Below are positions 44,344 through 53,175 of a stretch of 64,000 nt of DNA, piece by piece. The stretch is taken from assembly GCF_020171285.1 (NCBI RefSeq), contig NZ_JAIUZI010000004.1:320832-384831 (forward strand), given 5' to 3'. A program made the translations under genes and the position numbers. Origin of the DNA: Seohaeicola saemankumensis. GTDB lineage: Bacteria; Pseudomonadota; Alphaproteobacteria; Rhodobacterales; Rhodobacteraceae. Numbering within the stretch: position 1 is the first letter of the stretch; every line of letters begins with the position of its first letter. The notes beneath the pieces are model-generated. The model saw only the letters and a program-made list of their open reading frames with translations, ran no database searches and had not been told where the DNA came from.

Positions 44344-45120
44344 TCAGCGCCGCAAGGCAATGGCGATCACATGGGTCAGCGCAAAGAAAAACCGTCCCTC
44401 GGCGGCGCGCCGCTCCTGTTCGGCAAACCAGGCGTCAGCCTCGGCCGCCGGCATCAGGTCATTGTCCCGGGCATAGCCCCGCATCAGGTGCAACAGCATG
44501 AAGACGAGGCTGTCGGGCCTGAGCGTGACCGAGACATAGGGCAGCGGCCGCATTTCGATCAGCCGGAACCCTGCAGCGTCCAGCAGCGCCGGCAGCTGCG
44601 CCGGTACATCCGGGGCGGCGACGTGTTGTTCCCAGGCCCGGCACATGCGAGCCATGCGGGCGGGATCGTCGCTGGCCAGCGAAAACGTATCCCACTGCAT
44701 GTCGCCGATCACCAGCCGGCCGCCGGATTTCAGCTTGCTCCGCAGGTCCTCCAGCGCGGCGGGGATGTCGGGGACATATTCGAAGACCTGCAGCGACACC
44801 GCACCGTCCAGCGTGCCATCCGCCACCGGCAGCGCCCCGGCGCCGCCTTCCACCAGTCGCACGTTATCCTGCCCGGCGCAGGCCTGCCGCGCGCCCTCCA
44901 GCATGTCGGCGCTGGGATCGATGCCGATTACCTGGCCCGAGGGCCCCACGGCGCGGGCCAGATCCACGGTCATCAGCCCCTGACCGCAGCCGAGGTCAAG
45001 CAGGGTGTCGCCCGGGGCGGGGGCCAGGGCATCCATGTTCGCCATCCGCCGCCGCGTGATATCCGCGCCCTGATAACTCACATCCAGCAGTTTCCGGGTC
45101 TCGGCATCAAAGCTCAGCAT
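44344..45120 (-). CDS. SAM-dependent class I methyltransferase
   Basis: The 258-residue enzyme has the SAM-binding motif TLLDLGCGQGLM near residues 38-49, the acidic motif VIGIDPSADML and FEYVPDIPAALEDL later, as in UbiE/ArsM-like methyltransferases. The start is the ATG at 45120 with GGAGGTG upstream; the reading to 45372 has no support. The acceptor cannot be predicted. Confidence 0.85.
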   Translation of the reverse strand: MLSFDAETRKLLDVSYQGADITRRRMANMDALAPAPGDTLLDLGCGQGLMTVDLARAVGPSGQVIGIDPSADMLEGARQACAGQDNVRLVEGGAGALPVADGTLDGAVSLQVFEYVPDIPAALEDLRSKLKSGGRLVIGDMQWDTFSLASDDPARMARMCRAWEQHVAAPDVPAQLPALLDAAGFRLIEMRPLPYVSVTLRPDSLVFMLLHLMRGYARDNDLMPAAEADAWFAEQERRAAEGRFFFALTHVIAIALRR

Positions 45121-45271
45121 GGCGGCACCTCCGCGGCGCAAGTGAATGGAAGAAACCCCCATTCTGCCACGGTGCCGCAATCCGGGCAAATCGCGCCACC
45201 GGGAAAGCCTTGCTTTCCCACGCCGGCCTCCGCAGGATGCCGGCAAACCATCCCGAACAAGAGGCCACCCC

Positions 45272-45985
45272 GTGCCCGAGCAGTCAGACACAATCGAAAT
45301 CGCCGCCGAATGCCTTGGCGTCAAGGTTCCCGCCTCGCCGTTTCTGCATGACAAGCGGATCGAACGGATCAACGCCGCCCGCTACGAGGGGCAGGAGATC
45401 GCCGGCGCCCTGCATGTGGTCACCCCCGAGGACACGGTGCTGGAAATCGGCGCCGGCATCGGCCTGGTCGGCGCGGTGATCGCCGCCAACAGGACCCCGC
45501 GCGCGATCTACAGTTTCGAGGCCAACCCCGACCTGATCGACAGCATCAATGCGCTCTACCGCGCCAACGGGCTGCAGGACCGGATCTCGGTCCTCAACAA
45601 GGTGCTGGTCAGCGCCCCGGCCCGGCCCGACACCCTCTCGTTCCATGTCCACAGCAGCTACCTCGGCTCATCGCTGCTGGCCGACGAATCCCGCGCGAAA
45701 AAAACCGTCGAGATCCCCACAGCCGATTTCGCCCGCACCTGCCATGACATCGAACCGACGGTTCTGGTGATGGATATCGAAGGCGGCGAACTCGACCTGC
45801 TGCGCCACGCCGACCTCTCTGCCTTCCGCGCCGTGGTGCTCGAATTCCACCCCAAGGTCTACGGCGTCGAGGGGATGCGCGAATGCAAGGATATCCTGCG
45901 GCAGGCCGGCTTCGAAAAAGTAGAGGAAAAATCCACCCGCCTGGTCTGGACCTGCACCCGCCCCGGCACAGACACCGCCACCTGA
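45272..45985 (+). CDS. FkbM-family methyltransferase
   Basis: The 237-residue protein has the FkbM pattern: VLEIGAGIGLVGAVIA as SAM site, FEANPDLIDSI, and LVMDIEGGELDLLRHADL near residues 162-179. I use the GTG at 45272, preceded by AAGAGG; the longer frame to 45146 lies in the divergent promoter region of the other methyltransferase. These enzymes O-methylate sugars or small molecules. Confidence 0.85.
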   Translation: MPEQSDTIEIAAECLGVKVPASPFLHDKRIERINAARYEGQEIAGALHVVTPEDTVLEIGAGIGLVGAVIAANRTPRAIYSFEANPDLIDSINALYRANGLQDRISVLNKVLVSAPARPDTLSFHVHSSYLGSSLLADESRAKKTVEIPTADFARTCHDIEPTVLVMDIEGGELDLLRHADLSAFRAVVLEFHPKVYGVEGMRECKDILRQAGFEKVEEKSTRLVWTCTRPGTDTAT

Positions 45986-46093
45986 CCCCCAACCGCAGGC
46001 TCTCGCCCGGCCTCATGGCATCAAAGATGCCACTCGCCCGGTTGGGCCCGGCAGCGCGCGGGTAAACCCACGCGCTGCGCTCGCGCTTGCCTT

Positions 46094-46119
46094 CATCTCT
46101 TTGCAAATACTCCGGGGGG
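46094..46119. repeat. Dispersed intergenic element, copy 4
   Basis: CATCTCTTTGCAAATACTC plus a G-run sits four bases before the triple-hairpin array, in the same order and spacing as copy 2 at 37352. Confidence 0.75.
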
Positions 46120-46122
46120 TGC

Positions 46123-46210
46123 GGGGGGCAGCGCCCCCCGGCCCGATCGGATTGCCGTAGGCAATCCGACACCCCATGGAACCGATCGGATCGGCGCAGC
46201 CGATCCGATC
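46123..46210. terminator. Triple-hairpin array between convergent genes
   Basis: Three perfect hairpins with 3-base loops stand in a row: GGGGGGC / GCCCCCC around AGC (46123-46139), a 10-bp stem TCGGATTGCC / GGCAATCCGA around GTA (46147-46169), and a 12-bp stem GATCGGATCGGC / GCCGATCCGATC around GCA (46184-46210). GATCGGAT-type sequence recurs in the last two. It separates the FkbM gene and the aminotransferase and would stop transcription from either side. Confidence 0.65.
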
Positions 46211-46224
46211 CCCAGCACCAGATC

Positions 46225-47580
46225 TCAGCCCGCGGCCGTCAACCCGGCCTCCAGCGCGTCCAGGATCACCTGCGCGTCCGCCTCGCTCAGCACCAGCGGT
46301 GGCGAAAGGATGATGTTGGGGCCCGACACCCGCACCATGGCGCCTGAACGATAGGCTTCCTCCTGCACCCGCCCCGCCACGGCCTTGTCGATCGGCGCCT
46401 TGCTGTCGCGGTCGCCGACCAGCTCCAGCGCCAGCATCAGCCCGTGGCCGCCGCGTACGTCGCCGATCATCTCGTGGCGCGTCTGCAGCGCCAGCAGCCC
46501 GTCATAAAGCTGCGCCCCCCGTGCCGCGGCATTCACCGGCACGTTCTGCCGCAGCGTCTCGCCCAGGCAGGCCAGCGCCGCCGCCGCGCCGACCGGGTGG
46601 CCCGAGTAGGTGTAGCCGTGCCCGATCGCGGCCTTGCCGGTTTCGTCGCCCTCGAACACCCCGGCCACCGCTTCGGCGATCATCACCGCGCCAAAGGGGA
46701 AGTATCCGTTGGTGATCGCCTTGGCGGTGCACATCAGGTCGGGCTGCACACCCCAGTGGCGTGAGCCGGTCCAGCTGCCGGTGCGGCCAAAGGCGGTGAT
46801 CACCTCGTCGGCGATCAGCAGGATGCCGTGGCGCGAACAGATCTCGCGCACCCCGGGCATGAAGCTTTCGTGTGGCGGGATCACCCCGCCGGCGCCCAGG
46901 ATCGGTTCCATGATAAACGCCGCGATGGTGCCCGCGCCCTGAAAGGCGATCTCGTCCTCCAGCGCGGCGAGGCAGAGCTGCGCCAGCCGCTCCGGGTCGG
47001 TCTCGTTGAACGGGTTGCGATAGGTATAGGGCGCCGGGATGTGGTGGCAGCCCGCCAGCAGCGGTTCATAGGCGCTGCGGAAATTGGCGTTGCCGTTGAC
47101 GCTGGCGCCACCGAAATGGGTGCCGTGATAGCCCTTTTTCAGGCTCAGGAATTTGACCCGGCCGGCCTCGCCCCGGATCTTGTGATACTGCCGCGCCAGC
47201 CGCAGCGCGGTTTCCACGCTGTCGGATCCGCCCGAGGTGTAAAACGCGCGGGTCAGCCCGTCGGGTTCGAAGAAATCGCGCAATTCCTCGGCCAGCTGGA
47301 TCACCGCGTCGTTCGAGGTGCCGCGAAAGATCGAGTAATAGGGCAGCTGCTCCAACTGCGCCGCGATGGCGTCCTTGATCGGCTGGCAGGAATAGCCGAG
47401 GTTGACGTTCCACAGCCCACCGACACCATCGACCACCTCGTGCCCGTCCACATCGGTGATCCGCACGCCCGCCCCGCCGGTGACGATGGTCGGCGGATTG
47501 GCCAGGCTGTCGGCGGGGTGTGCCATCGGGTGCCACAGCGACCGGGCGTTGTGTTCCTTCAGGAAATTGGAATCTTTCAT
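46225..47580 (-). CDS. Class III omega-aminotransferase
   Basis: The 451-residue PLP enzyme moves an amino group from an omega-amino acid or amine to pyruvate or a similar acceptor. YTSGGSDSVETALRLARQY binds the cofactor phosphate, LIADEVITAFGRTG supplies the ring-stacking Asp, and the Schiff-base lysine is in CTAKAITNGYFP near residue 290. It is the first gene after the IclR regulator gene on the minus strand, back to back with the tctCBA operon, and could make the semialdehyde used by the aldehyde dehydrogenase at 51616. Confidence 0.9.
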   Translation of the reverse strand: MKDSNFLKEHNARSLWHPMAHPADSLANPPTIVTGGAGVRITDVDGHEVVDGVGGLWNVNLGYSCQPIKDAIAAQLEQLPYYSIFRGTSNDAVIQLAEELRDFFEPDGLTRAFYTSGGSDSVETALRLARQYHKIRGEAGRVKFLSLKKGYHGTHFGGASVNGNANFRSAYEPLLAGCHHIPAPYTYRNPFNETDPERLAQLCLAALEDEIAFQGAGTIAAFIMEPILGAGGVIPPHESFMPGVREICSRHGILLIADEVITAFGRTGSWTGSRHWGVQPDLMCTAKAITNGYFPFGAVMIAEAVAGVFEGDETGKAAIGHGYTYSGHPVGAAAALACLGETLRQNVPVNAAARGAQLYDGLLALQTRHEMIGDVRGGHGLMLALELVGDRDSKAPIDKAVAGRVQEEAYRSGAMVRVSGPNIILSPPLVLSEADAQVILDALEAGLTAAG

Positions 47581-47668
47581 CGGATCGGCTCCTTGCTGAG
47601 GCCCGGACAGGCCGGGGGCAGGGTGGGGACTGGCGCCTTTGACTGGCGCGCGAAGGGGTGAAAAGGGG

Positions 47669-48448
47669 TCATGCGGCCAGGTCCTGCGGGTATCCCGCCG
47701 GGCAGAAACCGCCGATGCGCTGGGTCAGCTCCATCGCGCGGGCATGCAGGGCCTGCCGGATCTCGCTGCGGTGGCCCGGCGTCATCCGCGACACCGGCGC
47801 CGCCACCGCCAGCGCGCCCATCGGACGGCGCCCGGCGTCAAAGATCGGCGCGGCGTGGGAATGCACATCGGCCTCGAAACGCCCGACGCTTTCGGCGATG
47901 CCGGTCGCCCGCACGCTGTCCAGCGCGGCGCGGATCGCCGCCGGATCGGTCTCGGTGGCCTCGGTATGGCGCGCCAGCGGCGGCGCCAGTACCGCGTCAA
48001 TGAAATCCGGCGCGGCAAAGCCCAGGATCGCCAGCCCCGAGGCGGTGCCGTGAAAACTCAGCACCTCGGCGTCGTCCATCATCACCCGCGTGGCGTGGCG
48101 CGAGCTGTAGGCGTGGCTCAGCGTGTTCAGCTGGGTGCCCTGCACCAGCGACATATGCGCGGTCTCGCCGGTTTCCCGGCACAGATCCTCCAGCACGCCG
48201 CGCGACACCGACAGCACCGGCACCGCCGCCTCGCGCAGCGCCGCCAGCCGCAGAACCTCGGGCCCCAGCCGATAGGCGCGGTCGGATCCGGTCTGTTCAA
48301 CGAATCCCTGTGCCTGCAGTTCGCTCAGCAGCCGGTAGACCGTCGCCTTGTTCATGCCCGACAGGCGGGTCATGTCGCTCAGCCCGATTTCGGGCCGGGT
48401 ATGGTTGAACAAAGTCAGCAGTGACAATGCCTTGGCGACGGTTCCCAT
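47669..48448 (-). CDS. IclR-family regulator
   Basis: The 259-residue regulator has an N-terminal winged helix (IGLSDMTRLSGMNKATVYRLL near residues 22-42) and an IclR effector domain (DAGRRPMGALAVAAPVSRM near the C-terminus). It is divergent from tctC over 153 bases containing two inverted repeats, one of the usual IclR design. It likely controls both the aminotransferase and the transporter/beta-oxidation genes. AGGGG precedes the ATG. Confidence 0.9.
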   Translation of the reverse strand: MGTVAKALSLLTLFNHTRPEIGLSDMTRLSGMNKATVYRLLSELQAQGFVEQTGSDRAYRLGPEVLRLAALREAAVPVLSVSRGVLEDLCRETGETAHMSLVQGTQLNTLSHAYSSRHATRVMMDDAEVLSFHGTASGLAILGFAAPDFIDAVLAPPLARHTEATETDPAAIRAALDSVRATGIAESVGRFEADVHSHAAPIFDAGRRPMGALAVAAPVSRMTPGHRSEIRQALHARAMELTQRIGGFCPAGYPQDLAA

Positions 48449-48523
48449 AAGGTTTCAACCCCTTCCCTCACTGCCTGTTCCGCAGGCAAATACGAATTTT
48501 CTGACGCGGCGTCTGATATTTTC

Positions 48524-48550
48524 TTGACAGATCGCGGGGCAGGCTGTCAA
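48524..48550 (+). promoter_or_regulatory. TTGACAG / CTGTCAA inverted repeat with a -35 element
   Basis: TTGACAG and CTGTCAA are perfect 7-bp arms separated by 13 bases, about two helical turns centre to centre. The left arm is also a perfect TTGACA -35 hexamer. A clear -10 could not be placed at 16-18 bases, so an activator may be needed. Confidence 0.5.
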
Positions 48551-48566
48551 TCTAAATTAAACCGAT

Positions 48567-48583
48567 GGTTCAAATAATGAACC
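48567..48583. promoter_or_regulatory. Candidate IclR operator in front of tctC
   Basis: GGTTCA and TGAACC form a perfect 6-bp inverted repeat around AATAA, 19 bases before the tctC ATG and after the -35-containing repeat. Length and layout fit an IclR-family dimer site, and the IclR gene is divergent next door. Confidence 0.6.
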
Positions 48584-48601
48584 GAACAAGGAGGACGCGC
48601 C

Positions 48602-49540
48602 ATGAAACTCTCAACCCTCGTCTCAGGGGCCGCTGCAGCGACGGTGCTCAGCGCCGGAATGGCCTTGGCCGAGTATCCCGAAAAACCGGTGAACTTCATC
48701 GTGCCGTGGCCTCCGGGCGATCTCGAGGATGTGCTGACCCGGCTGATCGCCGAAGACTTCCAGAAGGAATACGGCGTCGCGGCGGCGGTGGTGAACAAGC
48801 CCGGCGGCGGCGGCGGACCCTTCCCCGGCGCCATCGAGGTCGCCAATGCGCCCGCCGACGGCTACACCATCGGCTCTTTCGTCATCGGTGTGCCGGTGGT
48901 CGGCCACCAGATCGACATCCCGCCGCTGACCCCGGCCAAGTTCGATCCGCTCGGCATCTTTCTGACCTATCCCTTCGTCATCGCCGCCGCCGGCGACGCG
49001 CCCTATTCCTCGATGGAAGAACTGGCCGCCTACGCCAAGGACAACGACGTCGCGCTGGGCCATTTCGGCGATGTGCTGACGCCGACGCAGGTGACCAAGG
49101 CCTTTGCCGTCAACGCAGGCTTCGAATTCAGCTCTGACGCCGCTTTTGACGCGCTCGACTGCAATACGCTGGCCTCGGGTGACGCGGATGTCATCAACAC
49201 CACGCTGCAGCTGATCCTGCCCTGCCTCGACAGCGTCAAGGTGCTGGTGTCGATCACCGACAGCCGCATCCCGCTGGTCCCCGACACGCCCACCATCGGC
49301 GAACTGGACGACAGCCTGAACATCGCGCTGTGGAACGGTCTTTTCGTGACCAAGGACACCCCGCAGGACGTGCGCGACAAGATCATCGCCGTGGCCAAGG
49401 AAACCGTGATGGGCGACCGCGCCCAGCAGGTCGCCAAGGACACCGGCGCGCTGGTCTACTGGCAGGATGCCGACGACAGCGCCGCGCGCATCGCCGCCGA
49501 CATCGAAACCGTCGCCCGCATCGGCGAGCTGCTGCAGTGA
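48602..49540 (+). CDS. tctC: Tripartite tricarboxylate transporter binding protein TctC
   Basis: The 312-residue periplasmic Bug-family receptor has a signal peptide (AAAATVLSAGMALA) and the family start YPEKPVNFIVPWPPGD. A cysteine pair (CNT, CLD) lies in the second domain. It feeds the TctBA membrane part and determines the substrate, typically a di- or tricarboxylate or an aromatic acid. AAGGAGG precedes the ATG. Confidence 0.93.
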   Translation: MKLSTLVSGAAAATVLSAGMALAEYPEKPVNFIVPWPPGDLEDVLTRLIAEDFQKEYGVAAAVVNKPGGGGGPFPGAIEVANAPADGYTIGSFVIGVPVVGHQIDIPPLTPAKFDPLGIFLTYPFVIAAAGDAPYSSMEELAAYAKDNDVALGHFGDVLTPTQVTKAFAVNAGFEFSSDAAFDALDCNTLASGDADVINTTLQLILPCLDSVKVLVSITDSRIPLVPDTPTIGELDDSLNIALWNGLFVTKDTPQDVRDKIIAVAKETVMGDRAQQVAKDTGALVYWQDADDSAARIAADIETVARIGELLQ

Positions 49541-49547
49541 CCCGCCC

Positions 49548-49573
49548 GCGCCGGGGCCGCAAGGCTCCGGCGC
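49548..49573 (+). terminator. GCAA-loop hairpin between tctC and tctB
   Basis: An 11-bp stem GCGCCGGGGCC / GGCTCCGGCGC with one G-T wobble and a GCAA tetraloop starts seven bases after tctC. It would stabilise the binding-protein mRNA and limit read-through, like the hairpin after urtA. Confidence 0.65.
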
Positions 49574-49601
49574 CCGGCCTCCTCTCCCGAAAGCACCCCT
49601 C

Positions 49602-50132
49602 ATGCCCACCGAACGTGAACGCCGGTTTGTCGGCCTGCGGCGCGGCCAGCTGATCTTTGCCCTCGCCTTTGTGGCGCTGACGCTGCTCATGCTGTCGATG
49701 ATCACCAGCGAAACCCGCTGGGTGGACAAGACCCGGCTCTTTGCCCAACCCCGGTTCTGGCCTGCCGTGGCGCTGGGCGGCATGGCGCTGATGGGCGGGC
49801 TGCATCTCTACCGGCTGCCATGGCGCAGGATCACCCGTTATGATGTCTGGGAAACCCAAAAATGGCTGATGGTGGTGGAATACGCCTTGTGGTTCATGGC
49901 CTACGTCTTGCTGGTGCCGATCCTCGGCTACCTGCCGGTCACGCTGATCTTTGCGCCCGCGCTCAGCTGGCGGGTCGGCTACCGCAGCCCGCGCATGATC
50001 GGGTTCAGCCTGGTATTCGCGGTCAGCGTCGTGATCCTGTTCAAGAGCCTGCTGGCGGTGAAAATCCCCGGCGGCGCGATTTATGACTATCTTCCCGGCG
50101 CGCTGCGCAGCTTCTTTATCGTGAACTTCTGA
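49602..50132 (+). CDS. tctB: Tripartite tricarboxylate transporter small subunit TctB
   Basis: The 176-residue membrane protein has four predicted helices with the family ETRWVDKTRLFAQPRFWPA stretch in the first loop. I use the ATG at 49602; the longer reading to 49467 overlaps tctC. Its stop overlaps the tctA ATG by one base (TGATG). Confidence 0.9.
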   Translation: MPTERERRFVGLRRGQLIFALAFVALTLLMLSMITSETRWVDKTRLFAQPRFWPAVALGGMALMGGLHLYRLPWRRITRYDVWETQKWLMVVEYALWFMAYVLLVPILGYLPVTLIFAPALSWRVGYRSPRMIGFSLVFAVSVVILFKSLLAVKIPGGAIYDYLPGALRSFFIVNF

Positions 50133-51751
50133 TGGACCTGCTCGAATCCGCGATAAAAATCCTTGCCCGCTGGGACGTGGCGATGGCGCTGCTGGCGGGC
50201 TCGGTCGGTGGCGTGCTGATCGGCGCCATCCCCGGCGTCGGCCCGGCGGTGGCCATCGCCATCCTGCTGCCCGCGACGTTTTCGATGGACCCGATCGTCG
50301 GGCTGACCGTGCTCTTGGGTATCTACGGCAGCTCGATGTACGGCGGCGCGATCCCGGCGATCCTGATCAACACGCCCGGCACCGCCGTCAACGCGCTGAC
50401 CACCTACGACGGCTACCCGATGACCGCGCGGGGCGAACCGCGCCGGGCGCTCAGCCTGGCCTATTCCGCCAGCTTCTTTGGCGGCATCTTCTCGGTTGTC
50501 TGCCTGATCCTCTTTGCCCCCGTGCTGGCAAAAATCGCCCCGATGTTCGGCTCGCGCGAGATCTTTCTGGCCGCGCTCCTTGGCCTGATCCTCGTGGTCG
50601 TCGCCCATCGCGGGCAGGCGCTGATCGCCGGGGCGCTGGCCTCGTTCGGCATCTTTATCCAGACCATCGGGCTGGAGCCGGTGAAATACTCGCAACGCTT
50701 CACCTTCGGACAGGATTTCCTGTCCGGCGGCATCAACCTGATCGTGGTGGTGCTGGGCCTCTTCGCGCTGTCTCAGGCCTTTGTCCTGCTCACCTCAGAG
50801 GACGAAAAGATCCGCCTGACCAAGCTGCGCGGCGGCATGTTCCAGGGGCTGCGCGAACTGGCCCGCCACCCGCGGGTGGCCAGCGTGTCGGCAGGCTTTG
50901 GCGTGATGATGGGCATGATCCCCGGCGTCGGTGAATTCACTGCCCAGTTCATGTCCTACACCTATGCGCAGCGCAGCTCGAAACGGCCCGAAGACTTTGG
51001 CCACGGCTCGTCCGAGGGGCTGATCGCCGCCGAAACCTCGAACAACGCGGTGCCCGCCGCCGCCATGGTGCCGCTCCTGGCGCTGGGCATCCCCGGCGAG
51101 GCGCTGACCGCGATGATGCTGTCGGTCTTCTACGTGCACAACGTGGTGCCGGGGCCGGGCCTCTTCCAGAACAAGATGGATTTTGTCGTCGCGCTCTACC
51201 TCGCGCTGCTGATCCTGAACGTGCTGGTGCTGATTTTTCTGCTGTTTGCCACCAACGCGCTGATCCAGGTGGTGCGCATCCCCAACCGGTTCCTCGGCGT
51301 CTGCATCCTGACGCTCAGCTTTGTCGGGGTCTACTCCCTGCGCAATTCCGCCACCGATTGTGTCATGGCGGCCGGGTTCGGCGTGCTGGGCTATATCCTC
51401 AAGCGGCTGTCGATGCCGGTGGTGCCGATCATCCTCGGCATGGTCCTGGGCGGTATCATGGAGGTCAAACTGCGCGCTGGCATGGCGCGGGTGAAAGAGC
51501 CGCTCGACTTCATCGACCGCCCCGTGGCGTTCATCCTGTTCCTGGCCATCATCCTGGTGCTGGCCACCCATTTCCGCCGCGTCTGGCTGGACCGCAAATC
51601 CCTCAAGGAGGCCGAATGGCAGAGCAAACAAAGATCGACCAGCTTCGGCAAAATGTTGTTGCGCCGCAGAAACTCTTTGTCGATGGAACGTGGCAAGCTG
51701 GCGCGGGCACGCCGGTTGACGTGGTATCGCCGATTGATGGATCTGTTCTGA
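50132..51751 (+). CDS. tctA: Tripartite tricarboxylate transporter large subunit TctA
   Basis: The 539-residue permease has about 12 helices. Two copies of the PGVG-type motif (GAIPGVGPAVAIAILLPATF near residue 27 and MIPGVGEFTAQFM near 269) mark the TctA fold. It is about 35 residues longer than typical TctA, because the frame runs 136 bases into the aldehyde dehydrogenase gene. The tail is basic and hydrophilic and looks unconstrained, so a lost stop codon is possible. Confidence 0.92.
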   Translation: MDLLESAIKILARWDVAMALLAGSVGGVLIGAIPGVGPAVAIAILLPATFSMDPIVGLTVLLGIYGSSMYGGAIPAILINTPGTAVNALTTYDGYPMTARGEPRRALSLAYSASFFGGIFSVVCLILFAPVLAKIAPMFGSREIFLAALLGLILVVVAHRGQALIAGALASFGIFIQTIGLEPVKYSQRFTFGQDFLSGGINLIVVVLGLFALSQAFVLLTSEDEKIRLTKLRGGMFQGLRELARHPRVASVSAGFGVMMGMIPGVGEFTAQFMSYTYAQRSSKRPEDFGHGSSEGLIAAETSNNAVPAAAMVPLLALGIPGEALTAMMLSVFYVHNVVPGPGLFQNKMDFVVALYLALLILNVLVLIFLLFATNALIQVVRIPNRFLGVCILTLSFVGVYSLRNSATDCVMAAGFGVLGYILKRLSMPVVPIILGMVLGGIMEVKLRAGMARVKEPLDFIDRPVAFILFLAIILVLATHFRRVWLDRKSLKEAEWQSKQRSTSFGKMLLRRRNSLSMERGKLARARRLTWYRRLMDLF

Positions 51752-53100
51752 CGACGCTGGCCGGGGCGTCAGCCGCAGACGTGGAAACCGCCGTGCGCGC
51801 CGCCCGCGCCGCGTTCGACGATGGCCGCTGGTCGCGGGCCACCCCGGCGGCGCGCAAGAAGGTGCTTTATGCCATCGCCGACCGGATCGAGGCCGAGGCG
51901 CTGGACCTGGCCGTGCTGGGCGTGCGCGACAACGGCACCGAGATCAACATGGCGCTGAAGGCCGAACCGGGCAGCGCGGCGGGCACCTTCCGTTACTATG
52001 CCGAGGCGCTCGACAAGCTGGCCGGCGAAATCGCCCCCACGGCGCCCGATGTGCTGGGCCTTGTCCACCGCGCGCCGGTGGGGGTCGTGGGCGCCATCGT
52101 GCCGTGGAACTTTCCGTTGATGATCGGCGCCTGGAAACTGGCGCCGGCGCTGGCGATGGGCAATTCCGTGGTGCTGAAACCGGCCGAGACCGCCTCGCTG
52201 TCGCTGCTGCGGCTTGCCGAGATCTGCGCCGACTGCGGGCTGCCTGACGGGGTGCTGAACGTGGTCACCGGCACCGGTGCGGAAACCGGCGCGGCGCTGG
52301 CCCATTCGATGGGGGTGGATGTGCTGGCCTTTACCGGGTCGGGCGCCACCGGGCGCAGGTTGCTGGAGGCCTCGGCCGCGTCGAACCTAAAACGGCTTTA
52401 CCTGGAACTGGGCGGCAAATCCCCCAACGTGGTCTTTGCCGATGCGCCGGATCTGGTGCAGGCGGCCAAGGTCTCGGCCAAGGGCATCTTCCGCAACTCC
52501 GGCCAGGTCTGCGTCGCCGGATCGCGGCTGCTGGTCGAGGCATCGGTCCATGATCAATTTGTCGAGATGCTGACCGCCGAGGCCGAGGCGCTGCGGGTGG
52601 GTGACCCGCTGGATCTGGGCAGCGACATCGGCGCGGTGAACTCCGAGGACCAGCTGCGCCGCAACCTGTCGTTCATGGACATGGCCCGCGCCGAAGGCGG
52701 CCGCATCGTCACCGGCGGCACCCGCATCCTGCAGGACACCGGCGGCACCTACATGTCCCCCACCATCGTCAGCGGCGTCACCCGCGACGCGACGCTGTTT
52801 CAGCGCGAGGTTTTTGGCCCGGTGCTGGCGGTGACAAAGTTCGAAAGTGAGGCCGAGGCGCTCAGCCTCGCCAATGGCACCGATTTCGGCCTTGCCGCCG
52901 GGGTCTGGACCGCCAACCTGAGCCGCGCCCACCGCATGGTGGCGGGCATCCGCGCGGGCGTGGTGCATGTCAACACCTATGGCGGCGCCGACAACACGGT
53001 GCCGCTGGGCGGGGTTGGCCAGTCCGGCAACGGCCACGACAAGTCGCTGCACGCGCTGGACAAATACGTCGATTTGAAAACCGCCTGGATCCAGCTCTGA
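51616..53100 (+). CDS. Aldehyde dehydrogenase
   Basis: The 494-residue NAD(P)-dependent aldehyde dehydrogenase has general-base Glu264 in LELGGKSPNVVF and nucleophile Cys299 in NSGQVCVAGS. VPWNFPLMIGAWKLAPAL binds the cofactor. The ATG at 51616 has an excellent AAGGAGG site and lies inside tctA. The gene probably oxidises a semialdehyde made by the divergently transcribed aminotransferase. The frame open from 51358 is tctA in another frame. Confidence 0.92.
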   Translation: MAEQTKIDQLRQNVVAPQKLFVDGTWQAGAGTPVDVVSPIDGSVLTTLAGASAADVETAVRAARAAFDDGRWSRATPAARKKVLYAIADRIEAEALDLAVLGVRDNGTEINMALKAEPGSAAGTFRYYAEALDKLAGEIAPTAPDVLGLVHRAPVGVVGAIVPWNFPLMIGAWKLAPALAMGNSVVLKPAETASLSLLRLAEICADCGLPDGVLNVVTGTGAETGAALAHSMGVDVLAFTGSGATGRRLLEASAASNLKRLYLELGGKSPNVVFADAPDLVQAAKVSAKGIFRNSGQVCVAGSRLLVEASVHDQFVEMLTAEAEALRVGDPLDLGSDIGAVNSEDQLRRNLSFMDMARAEGGRIVTGGTRILQDTGGTYMSPTIVSGVTRDATLFQREVFGPVLAVTKFESEAEALSLANGTDFGLAAGVWTANLSRAHRMVAGIRAGVVHVNTYGGADNTVPLGGVGQSGNGHDKSLHALDKYVDLKTAWIQL

Positions 53101-53138
53101 ACGGCGGGATGCGTGGCGGCTGTCGGAGCCTCCGGCGG

Positions 53139-53157
53139 GAGTATTTGGGAAGAGATG
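53139..53157. repeat. Dispersed intergenic element, copy 5 (inverted, no hairpin)
   Basis: GAGTATTTGGGAAGAGATG is the inverted CATCTCTTnnnAAATACTC core between the aldehyde dehydrogenase and UPF0261 genes. The flanking CCTCCGGCGGGAG could form only a short stem. Confidence 0.65.
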
Positions 53158-53175
53158 AACGAGGGGGACGGTGGC

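Noticed and set aside
37352..46210. Possible CRISPR-like repeats
   Set aside because: The recurring elements are kilobases apart in different gene gaps, with no spacer-repeat array and no cas gene in the window.
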